Source: Pseudomonas marginalis
GTDB lineage: Bacteria > Pseudomonadota > Gammaproteobacteria > Pseudomonadales > Pseudomonadaceae
Assembly: GCF_001645105.1 (NCBI RefSeq)
Contig: NZ_LKEG01000060.1
Span: 238,603 to 302,602, forward strand
Reading direction: 5' to 3'
DNA length: 64,000 bases
The position numbers and the translations under genes are program-made. Below the pieces are notes generated by a model, which had not been told where the DNA came from, did no database searches, and was given only the letters and a program-made list of their open reading frames with translations. Below, in pieces: positions 20,572 to 29,099 of the stretch (positions within the stretch are counted from its first letter, which is position 1; each line of letters starts with the position of its first letter).

Positions 20572-20665
20572 AATGTGGGAGGGGGCTTGCTCCCGATAGC
20601 AGTGTTTCAGTCGCTACATGAGTGACTGATCTACCGCTATCGGGGGCAAGTCCCCTCCCACATTT
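20572..20665. repeat. REP palindrome pair
   Basis: Two facing REP units (20572-20599 and 20637-20665, core GTGGGAGGGGGCTTGC) between the convergent genes clpA and infA. The arms differ at a few positions. Confidence 0.9.
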
Positions 20666-20696
20666 TGTTTTGGCACTTGGTAAATAGCACGCACAC

Positions 20697-20721
20697 AAAA
20701 ACGCCCGGCATAACCGGGCGT
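20697..20721 (-). terminator. rho-independent terminator of infA
   Basis: An 8-bp stem (20701-20708 with 20714-20721) and a five-base loop, followed on the minus strand by TTTTGTGTG. It is 15 bases after the infA stop codon. Confidence 0.85.
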
Positions 20722-20736
20722 CTTGTATTGACTTGC

Positions 20737-20955
20737 TTAGCGAGCGCGGTAAGTGATGCGCCCTTTGCTCAAGTCATAGGGCGTCAGCTCGACGCGCACT
20801 TTGTCACCGGTAAGAATACGAATGTAGTTCTTGCGCATCTTGCCGGAGATATGCGCGGTTACGACGTGCCCATTTTCCAACTCCACACGAAACATGGTGT
20901 TGGGCAGGGTGTCGACGACAGTGCCTTCCATTTCGAAGCTGTCTTCTTTCGACAT
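20737..20955 (-). CDS. infA: translation initiation factor IF-1
   Basis: 72-residue OB-fold initiation factor that occupies the ribosomal A site and assists IF-2 and IF-3. The sequence [20 protein letters not shown] through [13 protein letters not shown] is nearly invariant in gammaproteobacteria. The ATG at 20955 gives the exact family length; the frame runs 22 codons further upstream. It has its own terminator. It is placed between clpA and bpt as in other pseudomonads. Confidence 0.98.
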
Positions 20956-21055
20956 GCAGTAAAGCCCTCGGTATCCAGTGAATGGCCCGGTGCAACTGCG
21001 CCAGGCAAAAGCGGCGTGCATTGTGCCCGAAAAAGGGTGTTTAAGCCAAGGGGTT

Positions 21056-21763
21056 CTAGTTAAGTGTTACCCATCTTTGATTAATCAGCAGTTCAATAGG
21101 CCGGTATTGGGTCTTGTAATTCATCTTTTTGCAGTTCTTGATCCAGTATCCGAGGTACACCGCCTCCAGTTCCTGGCGCAGTGCCTCACCGATTTGCCAG
21201 AGGATCGCAAAGCGTCCCAGGCTGCGGCGTTCTTCGGCCGGCTCGTAGAAGGTGTAGACCGCTGACAGGCCGTTAGGCAGCAAATCGGTCACGGCAACGG
21301 CCACCAGTCGGCCGTCTGCGCGAAACTCGTAGAAGCGCGAGAAGGGCAGGTCGCGCACCAGGAAGGTAGAGAACTGGTCGCGGCTGGGCGGGAACATATC
21401 GCCATCGGCGTGTCGCTCCTCGATATAGCGCTGGTAAAGGTCGAAGTATTCTTCGGTAAACCGAGGCTTGGCCGGCATCACTGTGAGGTCGGCGTTGCGC
21501 TTGAGGATGCGTTTCTGGTTGCGGTCCGGCAGAAACTGCGCCACGGGGATGCGTGCCGGTACACAGGCATTGCAGTTCTGGCAGTGAGGCCGGTACAGAT
21601 GATCGCCGCTGCGCCGAAAACCCATCTCCGACAGGTCGGCATACACATGCACGTCCATAGGCTGGCTGGGGTCGAGGAACAGCGTGGTGGCCTGCTCGTC
21701 GGGCAGATAGCTGCAAGAGTGGGGTTGAGTGGCATAAAACTTCAAACGCGCCAACTCGGTCAT
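21056..21763 (-). CDS. bpt: aspartate/glutamate leucyltransferase (bacterial protein transferase)
   Basis: Transfers leucine from Leu-tRNA to proteins beginning with Asp or Glu, making them ClpS substrates. The product has 235 residues, with the ATE1-like signatures [16 protein letters not shown] at the start, [15 protein letters not shown] near residue 60 (possible metal or redox cysteines) and [20 protein letters not shown] near the end. The ATG at 21763 has GAGG eight bases upstream; a TTG two codons earlier is the alternative. It forms a leftward pair with infA and lies about 55 bases after aat. Confidence 0.95.
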
Positions 21764-21818
21764 GATCAACCCTCGGATAAGCTTTCAAATAAGTGTAAGC
21801 CAGGAGCGCGCAAGTCGC

Positions 21819-22499
21819 CTAAGAAACCCACGGTCCAGTGTTGGGTTGGTCCAGATGGTCGCGCAGGAAACCTGCGAAGTCGCTGCGGGAGATGGCGCGG
21901 GCACCCAGGCTGTGCAGGTGATCGTTGGGCATCTGGCAGTCGATCAGTACAAAACCCCAGGCCTGCAATTGGCGGGTCAGGGTGGCGAAGCCGAATTTTG
22001 AAGCGTTGTCGGCGCGGCTGAACATGGATTCGCCGAAAAACAGCTGGCCCATCGCCAGGCCATACAGGCCGCCCACCAGTTCACCGTTGTCCCAAACCTC
22101 CACCGAATGCGCATAGCCGCGCTGGTGCAGTGCCAAGTAGGCGTTCTGGATGCTCTCGGTGATCCAGGTGCCGTCGGCATAGGCGCGCGGTGCTGCGCAC
22201 GCTTGAATGACGGCAGCGAAGTCCTGGTCGAAGGTCACGGTGTAGCGCTGCTGGCGCAACAATTTGCCCAGGCTGCGCGATATATGCAGCTCGTCGGGGA
22301 ATATCACCGTGCGGGGATCGGGCGACCACCAGAGGATCGGCTGGCCCTGCGAAAACCACGGGAAACAACCGTGGCGGTAGGCTTGGATCAGTCGCTCGAC
22401 CGATAAATCGCCACCGGCCGCGAGCAGGCCATTGGGTTCGCGCATGGCTTTGGCCAGCGGGGGGAATGTTAGTGAGTCGCGTTGTAACCAGGTCAGCAT
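21819..22499 (-). CDS. aat: leucyl/phenylalanyl-tRNA--protein transferase
   Basis: Adds Leu or Phe to proteins with N-terminal Arg, Lys or Met, the first step of the bacterial N-end rule. The product has 226 residues with the family signatures FPPLAKAMREPNGLLAAGGDLS (near 12-33), WWSPDPRTVIF and SVEVWDNGELVGGLYGLA. The start MLTWLQRD is the family start; 35 further codons upstream are in frame but unconserved. Together with bpt, clpS and clpA it forms a full N-degron module in 5 kb. Confidence 0.96.
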   Translation of the reverse strand: MLTWLQRDSLTFPPLAKAMREPNGLLAAGGDLSVERLIQAYRHGCFPWFSQGQPILWWSPDPRTVIFPDELHISRSLGKLLRQQRYTVTFDQDFAAVIQACAAPRAYADGTWITESIQNAYLALHQRGYAHSVEVWDNGELVGGLYGLAMGQLFFGESMFSRADNASKFGFATLTRQLQAWGFVLIDCQMPNDHLHSLGARAISRSDFAGFLRDHLDQPNTGPWVS

Positions 22500-22995
22500 G
22501 GCATCCAGGCTTACGGAAGGGGAGGGGAGTGGGCAGCGATGGTGTCTGCCCCAAGGGTTGATTATTGTCGACGCAGCGCTCTGGGGCCAGTCCGAATCGG
22601 CCATTGACGCGCATTAGCGTGAGCGGGTGTTTCTGCAACTCTCTGCATAAGGCGTGGTCGTAATCGGGTCTGGCCCATGCAGGCATTTTGCCAAGCTTGC
22701 CTGGATTAGTAAAAACAGCTCATAAGCCTTTGTCAGCAAAGACAATGCATGCTCAAATTGGGCCTCTTGTGAGATGTCATTGGCCAGGCTGTTTGAAGAA
22801 CGCCAAGCGGCGTGGCATCAGGCACACAAACCCGTACAATGCGGCCATTGTGGCGCTGCTGCCATTTCATCCAGCAATCGCCCGGTGTTAAAAGTAGATT
22901 CAACCACGCTCGTTCATTTTTCAGCTGCTCGGATTGGGCAGTATTTGCAGTCATTCAACAGATGGACGCGCTAAAGGCGCAGGAAAAGACCCGTT
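22500..22995. other. divergent intergenic region between aat and ftsK
   Basis: About 500 bases with no supportable gene. It should hold the aat and ftsK promoters. In P. aeruginosa PAO1 a thioredoxin reductase gene (trxB1) lies between these two genes; no trace of it is visible here. I recall that P. putida also lacks it at this locus. Confidence 0.55.
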
Positions 22996-25404
22996 TTGAA
23001 GAAATCCGCCGCAACACCTAAAGCAGCAGTCGTGCCCGCTTGGCGCCAGCACCTGCATTATCGCCTCAAGGAAGGTGCGTTGATCGCCATCGGCGCGCTG
23101 TGCCTGTTCCTGATGATGGCCTTGCTGACGTACGGCAAGGACGATCCGGGCTGGAGCCATAACAGCAAGATCGAAGACGTGCAGAACTTCGGTGGGCCTG
23201 CCGGTTCCTACAGCGCCGATATCCTGTTCATGGTGCTGGGTTACTTCGCCTATATCTTCCCATTGCTGCTGGCGATCAAGACCTGGCAGATCTTCCGCCA
23301 GCGTCACGAGCCGTGGCAGTGGAGTGGCTGGCTGTTCTCCTGGCGGCTGATCGGCCTGGTGTTCCTGGTGTTGTCCGGGGCGGCATTGGCGCACATTCAT
23401 TTCCATGCACCCACCGGCCTGCCGGCGGGCGCGGGCGGGGCGCTGGGCGAAAGCCTCGGCGACCTGGCGCGCAAGACCCTGAATATCCAGGGCAGCACCC
23501 TGATGTTCATCGCGCTGTTCCTGTTCGGCCTCACCGTGTTCACCGACCTGTCGTGGTTCAAGGTGATGGACGTGACCGGCAAAATTACCCTCGACCTGCT
23601 GGAGCTGTTCCAGGGCGCCGCCAACCGCTGGTGGGCGGCCCGCGTTGAGCGCAAGCGCATGGTGGCGCAGCTGCGTGAAGTGGACACCCGTGTCAACGAA
23701 GTCGTGGCCCCAAGCACACCGGACCGGCGTGAGCAGGCCAAGGTCAAGGAACGCCTGATCGAACGCGAGCAGGCCCTGAGCAAGCACATGTCGGACCGCG
23801 AGAAGCAGGTGCCGCCGGTGATCGCTCCCGCGCCGCCTAAACCGGCCGAGCCGAGCCATCGCGTGCAGAAAGAGAAGCAGGCGCCGCTGTTTGTCGACAG
23901 CGCCGTCGAAGGCACCTTGCCGCCGATCTCGATCCTCGACCCGGCCGAAAAGAAACAACTCAACTATTCGCCGGAATCCCTGGCGGCCGTCGGCCATCTG
24001 CTGGAAATCAAGCTCAAGGAATTCGGCGTTGAAGTGTCGGTGGACTCCATCCACCCAGGCCCGGTGATTACCCGGTATGAAATCCAGCCAGCCGCGGGGG
24101 TGAAGGTCAGCCGTATCTCCAACCTGGCGAAGGATTTGGCCCGTTCCCTGGCCGTAACCAGCGTGCGCGTGGTGGAAGTCATCCCCGGCAAGACCACCGT
24201 GGGTATCGAGATTCCCAACGAAGACCGCCAGATCGTGCGCTTCTCCGAGGTACTGTCGACGCCGGAATACGACAACTTCAAATCGCCGGTGACCCTGGCC
24301 CTGGGTCACGACATCGGCGGCAAGCCGGTGATCACCGACCTGGCGAAAATGCCCCACCTGCTGGTGGCCGGTACCACCGGCTCGGGTAAGTCGGTAGGTG
24401 TGAACGCGATGATCCTGTCGATCCTGTTCAAGTCCGGCCCGGACGACGCCAAGCTGATCATGATCGACCCGAAGATGTTGGAATTGTCGATCTACGAAGG
24501 CATCCCGCACCTGCTGTGCCCGGTGGTGACCGACATGAAGGACGCCGCCAACGCCCTGCGCTGGAGCGTGGCCGAGATGGAGCGTCGCTACAAGCTGATG
24601 GCGAAGATGGGCGTACGGAACCTGTCGGGCTTCAACGCCAAGGTCAAGGAAGCCCAGGACGCCGGTACACCGCTGACCGATCCGCTGTACAAGCGCGAAA
24701 GCATTCACGACGAAGCGCCGTTGTTGACCAAGCTGCCGACCATCGTGGTGGTGGTCGACGAATTCGCCGACATGATGATGATCGTCGGCAAGAAGGTTGA
24801 GGAACTGATCGCGCGTATTGCCCAGAAGGCCCGTGCCGCCGGTATTCACTTGATTCTTGCGACCCAGCGTCCGTCGGTGGACGTTATCACCGGCCTGATC
24901 AAGGCCAACATTCCGACGCGCATGGCGTTCCAGGTGTCGAGCAAGATCGACTCACGGACCATCATCGACCAGGGCGGCGCCGAACAACTGCTCGGCCACG
25001 GTGACATGCTCTACATGCCACCGGGCACCAGCCTGCCAATCCGGGTTCACGGCGCCTTCGTTTCCGACGATGAAGTCCACCGTGTGGTGGAAGCCTGGAA
25101 ACTGCGCGGTGCGCCGGAGTACAACGACGACATCCTCGCGGGCGTTGAAGAGGCCAGCAGTGGCTTTGACGGCGGCAGCAGTGGTGGCGACGATGATGCC
25201 GAGACCGACGCGTTGTACGACGAAGCCGTGGCCTTTGTGCTGGAAAGCCGTCGCGCCTCGATCTCGGCGGTACAGCGCAAGCTGAAAATCGGCTACAACC
25301 GCGCCGCCCGCATGATCGAAGCCATGGAAAACGCCGGCGTCGTCACCGCAATGAACACCAACGGTTCGCGCGAAGTCATTGCCCCCGGGCAGATGCGCGA
25401 CTGA
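22996..25404 (+). CDS. ftsK: DNA translocase FtsK
   Basis: Septum-anchored motor that pumps DNA during division and activates XerCD at dif. The product has 802 residues: four transmembrane helices in about 25-190, a charged linker shorter than that of E. coli, an alpha/beta motor domain with Walker A GTTGSGKS at 459-466 and Walker B IVVVVDEFAD, and the gamma winged-helix domain at the C-terminus (about 735-800), which reads KOPS sites. The start is a TTG with AGGA 11 bases ahead; no better start was seen. lolA follows after 54 bases. Confidence 0.96.
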   Translation: MKKSAATPKAAVVPAWRQHLHYRLKEGALIAIGALCLFLMMALLTYGKDDPGWSHNSKIEDVQNFGGPAGSYSADILFMVLGYFAYIFPLLLAIKTWQIFRQRHEPWQWSGWLFSWRLIGLVFLVLSGAALAHIHFHAPTGLPAGAGGALGESLGDLARKTLNIQGSTLMFIALFLFGLTVFTDLSWFKVMDVTGKITLDLLELFQGAANRWWAARVERKRMVAQLREVDTRVNEVVAPSTPDRREQAKVKERLIEREQALSKHMSDREKQVPPVIAPAPPKPAEPSHRVQKEKQAPLFVDSAVEGTLPPISILDPAEKKQLNYSPESLAAVGHLLEIKLKEFGVEVSVDSIHPGPVITRYEIQPAAGVKVSRISNLAKDLARSLAVTSVRVVEVIPGKTTVGIEIPNEDRQIVRFSEVLSTPEYDNFKSPVTLALGHDIGGKPVITDLAKMPHLLVAGTTGSGKSVGVNAMILSILFKSGPDDAKLIMIDPKMLELSIYEGIPHLLCPVVTDMKDAANALRWSVAEMERRYKLMAKMGVRNLSGFNAKVKEAQDAGTPLTDPLYKRESIHDEAPLLTKLPTIVVVVDEFADMMMIVGKKVEELIARIAQKARAAGIHLILATQRPSVDVITGLIKANIPTRMAFQVSSKIDSRTIIDQGGAEQLLGHGDMLYMPPGTSLPIRVHGAFVSDDEVHRVVEAWKLRGAPEYNDDILAGVEEASSGFDGGSSGGDDDAETDALYDEAVAFVLESRRASISAVQRKLKIGYNRAARMIEAMENAGVVTAMNTNGSREVIAPGQMRD

Positions 25405-25458
25405 TCCCGTGCCGCGTGGCAACACGCGGCGCGCCCTGACTACTCAATGAGGACTCCC

Positions 25459-26082
25459 ATGCGTCTTATCCGCATGCTGTTGTTGCCGGCACTGGCCCTG
25501 ACTGCTGTTTCGGCGCACGCCGACCCGGCCTCTGTCGCCAGCCTGAAGAACCTGCTGGACAAATCCCAGACCCTGACCGCGCGCTTCTCCCAGATGACCC
25601 TGGATGCCGGTGGCACCCAGTTGCAGGAAACTGCCGGCGAAATGGCCGTGCAGCGCCCTGGCCTGTTCTACTGGCACACCGAAGGCAAGGCCGAGCAAAC
25701 CATCGTTTCCGACGGCCAGAAGGTCACCCTGTGGGACCCGGACCTGGAGCAAGCGACCATCAAGAAGCTCGACCCGCGCTTGAACCAGACCCCGGCGCTG
25801 TTGCTGTCGGGTGATGTGTCGAAGATCAACGACAGTTTTGACATCACCTCCAAGCAAACCAGCAACGTGATCGAGTTCACCCTCAAGCCGAAATCCAAGG
25901 ACACGCTGTTTGACACACTGTCCCTGTCGTTCGGCAACGGCGTGATCAATAACATGCGCCTGGTCGACAGCGTCGGCCAGCGCACCGATATCCTGTTCTC
26001 CGGGGTCAAGGCCAACCAGCCGGTGCCCGCGTCCAAGTTCAAGTTCGACATCCCCAAGGGTGCCGACGTGATCCAGGAATAA
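25459..26082 (+). CDS. lolA: outer-membrane lipoprotein carrier protein LolA
   Basis: Periplasmic chaperone that carries lipoproteins from the LolCDE transporter to LolB. The product has 207 residues with a signal peptide (about 1-21, cleavage after AHA). The mature part has the LolA features FSQMTLDAGGTQLQETAGEMAVQRPGLFYW and the WDPDLEQ segment. I chose the ATG at 25459 because it follows GAGGA and starts the signal peptide directly; an ATG four codons upstream is possible. Part of the run ftsK-lolA-rarA. Confidence 0.95.
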   Translation: MRLIRMLLLPALALTAVSAHADPASVASLKNLLDKSQTLTARFSQMTLDAGGTQLQETAGEMAVQRPGLFYWHTEGKAEQTIVSDGQKVTLWDPDLEQATIKKLDPRLNQTPALLLSGDVSKINDSFDITSKQTSNVIEFTLKPKSKDTLFDTLSLSFGNGVINNMRLVDSVGQRTDILFSGVKANQPVPASKFKFDIPKGADVIQE

Positions 26083-26105
26083 TCTAGAGGTTTCAAACGC
26101 TGCCC

Positions 26106-27428
26106 ATGGACCTGTTTCGAAGTGACCCGATTGCCCAGCCTTTGGCGGCGCGCTTGCGTTCGACCAACCTGGATGAGTACGTCGGTCAGGAACACCTGCT
26201 CGCTCGCGGCAAGCCTTTGCGCGAAGCCCTGGAGCAGGGCGCGCTGCATTCGATGATTTTCTGGGGGCCGCCGGGAGTGGGTAAGACCACCCTGGCACGG
26301 CTGCTGGCGAAGGTCTCCGACGCGCACTTCGAAACAGTCTCGGCGGTCCTCGCCGGGGTCAAGGAGATCCGCCAGGCGGTGGAAGTCGCCAAGCAGCAGG
26401 CCGGGCAATACGGCAAGCGCACCATCCTGTTTGTCGATGAAGTGCATCGCTTCAACAAATCGCAGCAGGATGCGTTCCTGCCCTATGTGGAAGACGGCAC
26501 GCTGATCTTTATCGGCGCCACCACCGAAAACCCTTCGTTTGAGTTGAACAACGCCTTGCTTTCGCGGGCGCGCGTCTATGTGCTGAAAAGCCTGGACGAA
26601 GCGGCGATGCGAAAGCTGTTGCAGCGTGCGTTAAGCGAAGACAAGGGTCTGGGCAAGCGCCAGCTGAGTCTCAGCGATGAAGGCTTCAAGATTCTGATGA
26701 GCGCCGCAGACGGTGACGGGCGCCGCTTTCTCAACCTGCTGGAAAACGCCTCGGACCTCGCCGAAGACGGCAATGAAATTGGCGTCGACCTCCTGCAAAG
26801 CCTGCTCGGCGATACGCGTCGGCGCTTCGACAAGGGCGGCGAAGCCTTCTACGACCAGATCTCGGCGCTGCACAAATCTGTACGCGGTTCCAACCCGGAC
26901 GGCGCGCTGTACTGGTTCGCGCGCATGATCGACGGCGGCTGCGACCCGCTGTACCTTGCCCGCCGCGTAGTGCGCATGGCCAGCGAAGACATCGGCAACG
27001 CCGACCCTCGTGCGCTGAGCCTGTGCCTGGCGGCGTGGGAAGTTCAGGAGCGCCTGGGCAGCCCGGAAGGCGAATTGGCGGTGGCCCAGGCCATTACCTA
27101 TTTGGCCTGCGCACCTAAAAGCAACGCGGTGTACATGGGCTTCAAGTCCGCGCTGCGCGCCGCGGCCGAACACGGCTCCCTGGAAGTGCCGCTGCACCTG
27201 CGCAACGCGCCGACCAAGCTGATGAAACAACTGGGCTACGGTGATGAATACCGTTATGCCCATGATGAACCGGACGCCTATGCTGCCGGTGAAGATTACT
27301 TCCCCGACGACCTTGAGCCACAGCCGTTCTACCAGCCGGTGCCCCGTGGCCTGGAGCTGAAAATCGGTGAAAAGCTCAATCACCTCGCGCAACTCGACCG
27401 GCTCAGCCCCAAACAGCGGAGAAAGTAG
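26106..27428 (+). CDS. rarA: replication-associated recombination protein A (RarA/MgsA)
   Basis: AAA+ clamp-loader-like ATPase that acts at stalled replication forks, 440 residues. Walker A GPPGVGKT is at 54-61, Walker B LFVDEVHRFNK at about 108-118, and the sensor segment GATTENPSFELN follows. The C-terminal half is the tetramerisation and MgsA domain. It starts 23 bases after lolA, and its stop overlaps the crcB start (TAGTG). Confidence 0.96.
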   Translation: MDLFRSDPIAQPLAARLRSTNLDEYVGQEHLLARGKPLREALEQGALHSMIFWGPPGVGKTTLARLLAKVSDAHFETVSAVLAGVKEIRQAVEVAKQQAGQYGKRTILFVDEVHRFNKSQQDAFLPYVEDGTLIFIGATTENPSFELNNALLSRARVYVLKSLDEAAMRKLLQRALSEDKGLGKRQLSLSDEGFKILMSAADGDGRRFLNLLENASDLAEDGNEIGVDLLQSLLGDTRRRFDKGGEAFYDQISALHKSVRGSNPDGALYWFARMIDGGCDPLYLARRVVRMASEDIGNADPRALSLCLAAWEVQERLGSPEGELAVAQAITYLACAPKSNAVYMGFKSALRAAAEHGSLEVPLHLRNAPTKLMKQLGYGDEYRYAHDEPDAYAAGEDYFPDDLEPQPFYQPVPRGLELKIGEKLNHLAQLDRLSPKQRRK

Positions 27429-27802
27429 TGTTTAAGACGATTCTTGCCGTGTCCGCAGCCGGCATCGCTGGTACATTATTGCGTTTCGCCGCTGGCACCT
27501 GGGTCAGCGCCAACTGGCCGAAGCATTTTTATGCGGCGACCCTGGCGGTCAACCTGGTGGGCTGCCTGATCATCGGGCTCTTGTACGGCTGGTTCCTGTT
27601 GCGCCCGGAAGTGCCGATTGAAATTCGTGCCGGCTTGATTGTCGGCTTTGTAGGCGGTCTGACGACCTTTTCATCCTTTTCACTGGATACGCTGCGCCTG
27701 CTGGAAAGCGGGCAGGCCCTGATAGCCTTCGGGTACCTGGGCATCAGCGTGTTCGGCGGGCTGCTCGCCACCTGGGCCGGCCTGTCCTTGACCAAACTTT
27801 GA
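27428..27802 (+). CDS. crcB: fluoride efflux channel CrcB/Fluc
   Basis: 124-residue membrane protein with four helices that works as an antiparallel dimer exporting fluoride. The family signature GFVGGLTTFSSFS is near residues 73-85, and the conserved asparagine helix (LAVNLVGCLIIGLLYGWF) is near 38-55. The start is a GTG that shares a base with the rarA stop, so it depends on upstream translation. No fluoride riboswitch precedes it, so it is probably made constitutively with rarA and serS. Confidence 0.93.
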   Translation: MFKTILAVSAAGIAGTLLRFAAGTWVSANWPKHFYAATLAVNLVGCLIIGLLYGWFLLRPEVPIEIRAGLIVGFVGGLTTFSSFSLDTLRLLESGQALIAFGYLGISVFGGLLATWAGLSLTKL

Positions 27803-27818
27803 TAAACGAGAGACCGAC

Positions 27819-29099
27819 ATGCTCGATTCCAAACTGTTACGTAGCAACCTTCAGGACGTAGCGGACCGCCTGGCATCCCGTGGCTTTGCCTTGGATGTTG
27901 CGCGCATCGAAGCGCTGGAAGAACAGCGCAAGACCGTCCAGACCCGCACCGAAGCACTGCAGGCTGAGCGGAATGCGCGCTCCAAGTCCATCGGTCAGGC
28001 CAAGCAGCGCGGCGAAGACATTGCGCCGCTGATGGCGGATGTCGAGCGCATGGGCACCGAGCTGTCCGACGGCAAGGTCGAGCTGGACAAGATTCAGACC
28101 GAGCTGGATTCGATCCTGCTCGGCATCCCTAACCTCCCGCACGAATCCGTGCCGATTGGCGAAGACGAAGACGGCAACGTCGAAGTGCGCCGGTGGGGCA
28201 CGCCAACAGCCTTTGATTTCGAGATCAAGGACCACGTTGCCCTGGGCGAACTGACAGGTGGCCTGGATTTTGAAACTGCCGCCAAGATGTCCGGCGCGCG
28301 CTTTGCCTTGCTGCGCGGCCCGATCGCACGCATGCACCGCGCCCTGGCGCAGTTCATGATCAACCTGCACACCGCTGAGCATGGTTACGAAGAAGCCTAC
28401 ACCCCTTACCTGGTGCAGGCGCCGGCGCTGATGGGCACCAGCCAGCTGCCGAAGTTCGAGGAAGAGCTGTTCAAGATCAGCCGCGACGGTGACGCCGATC
28501 TGTACCTGATCCCGACCGCCGAAGTGTCGCTGACCAACATCGTGGCGGGCGAGATCCTCGACGCCAAGCAACTGCCGCTGAAGTTCGTGGCTCACAGCCC
28601 GTGCTTCCGCAGCGAAGCCGGTGCATCGGGTCGTGACACTCGCGGCATGATTCGCCAGCACCAGTTCGACAAGGTCGAGATGGTGCAGGTGGTCGAGCCG
28701 TCGACCTCCATGGAGGCCCTAGAAGGCCTGACCGCCAACGCCGAACGCGTCCTGCAACTGCTGGAGCTGCCGTACCGCGTGCTGGCGCTGTGCACCGGCG
28801 ACATGGGTTTCAGCGCCGTGAAGACCTACGACCTCGAAGTGTGGGTGCCGAGCCAGGACAAATACCGCGAGATTTCGTCGTGCTCCAACTGCGGTGATTT
28901 CCAGGCGCGTCGCATGCAGGCCCGTTTCCGCAACCCGGAAACCGGCAAGCCGGAGCTGGTCCACACCCTCAACGGTTCCGGTCTGGCTGTAGGCCGCACC
29001 CTGGTGGCCGTGCTGGAAAACTACCAGCAGGCTGACGGTTCTATCCGCGTACCTGAAGTGCTCAAGCCTTACATGGCGGGCGTTGAGGTCATCCGCTAA
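27819..29099 (+). CDS. serS: serine--tRNA ligase
   Basis: Class II aminoacyl-tRNA synthetase, 426 residues. The N-terminal coiled-coil arm (about 27-105) grips the long variable arm of tRNA-Ser. Class II motif 2 is visible as FRSEAGASGRDTRGMIRQHQF and motif 3 as LNGSGLAVGRTLVAVLEN. It starts 16 bases after crcB and ends directly at the cysG ATG with no gap. One of its substrates, tRNA-Ser(UGA), is encoded at 54384. Confidence 0.98.
   Translation: MLDSKLLRSNLQDVADRLASRGFALDVARIEALEEQRKTVQTRTEALQAERNARSKSIGQAKQRGEDIAPLMADVERMGTELSDGKVELDKIQTELDSILLGIPNLPHESVPIGEDEDGNVEVRRWGTPTAFDFEIKDHVALGELTGGLDFETAAKMSGARFALLRGPIARMHRALAQFMINLHTAEHGYEEAYTPYLVQAPALMGTSQLPKFEEELFKISRDGDADLYLIPTAEVSLTNIVAGEILDAKQLPLKFVAHSPCFRSEAGASGRDTRGMIRQHQFDKVEMVQVVEPSTSMEALEGLTANAERVLQLLELPYRVLALCTGDMGFSAVKTYDLEVWVPSQDKYREISSCSNCGDFQARRMQARFRNPETGKPELVHTLNGSGLAVGRTLVAVLENYQQADGSIRVPEVLKPYMAGVEVIR

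Noticed and set aside
22951..24849. 632-codon open frame on the minus strand opposite ftsK
   Set aside because: Antisense shadow of ftsK, rich in His, Arg and Gln as such shadows are.
27428..27802. Fluoride riboswitch ahead of crcB
   Set aside because: The sequence before crcB is the coding end of rarA, with a one-base overlap and no aptamer-like structure.
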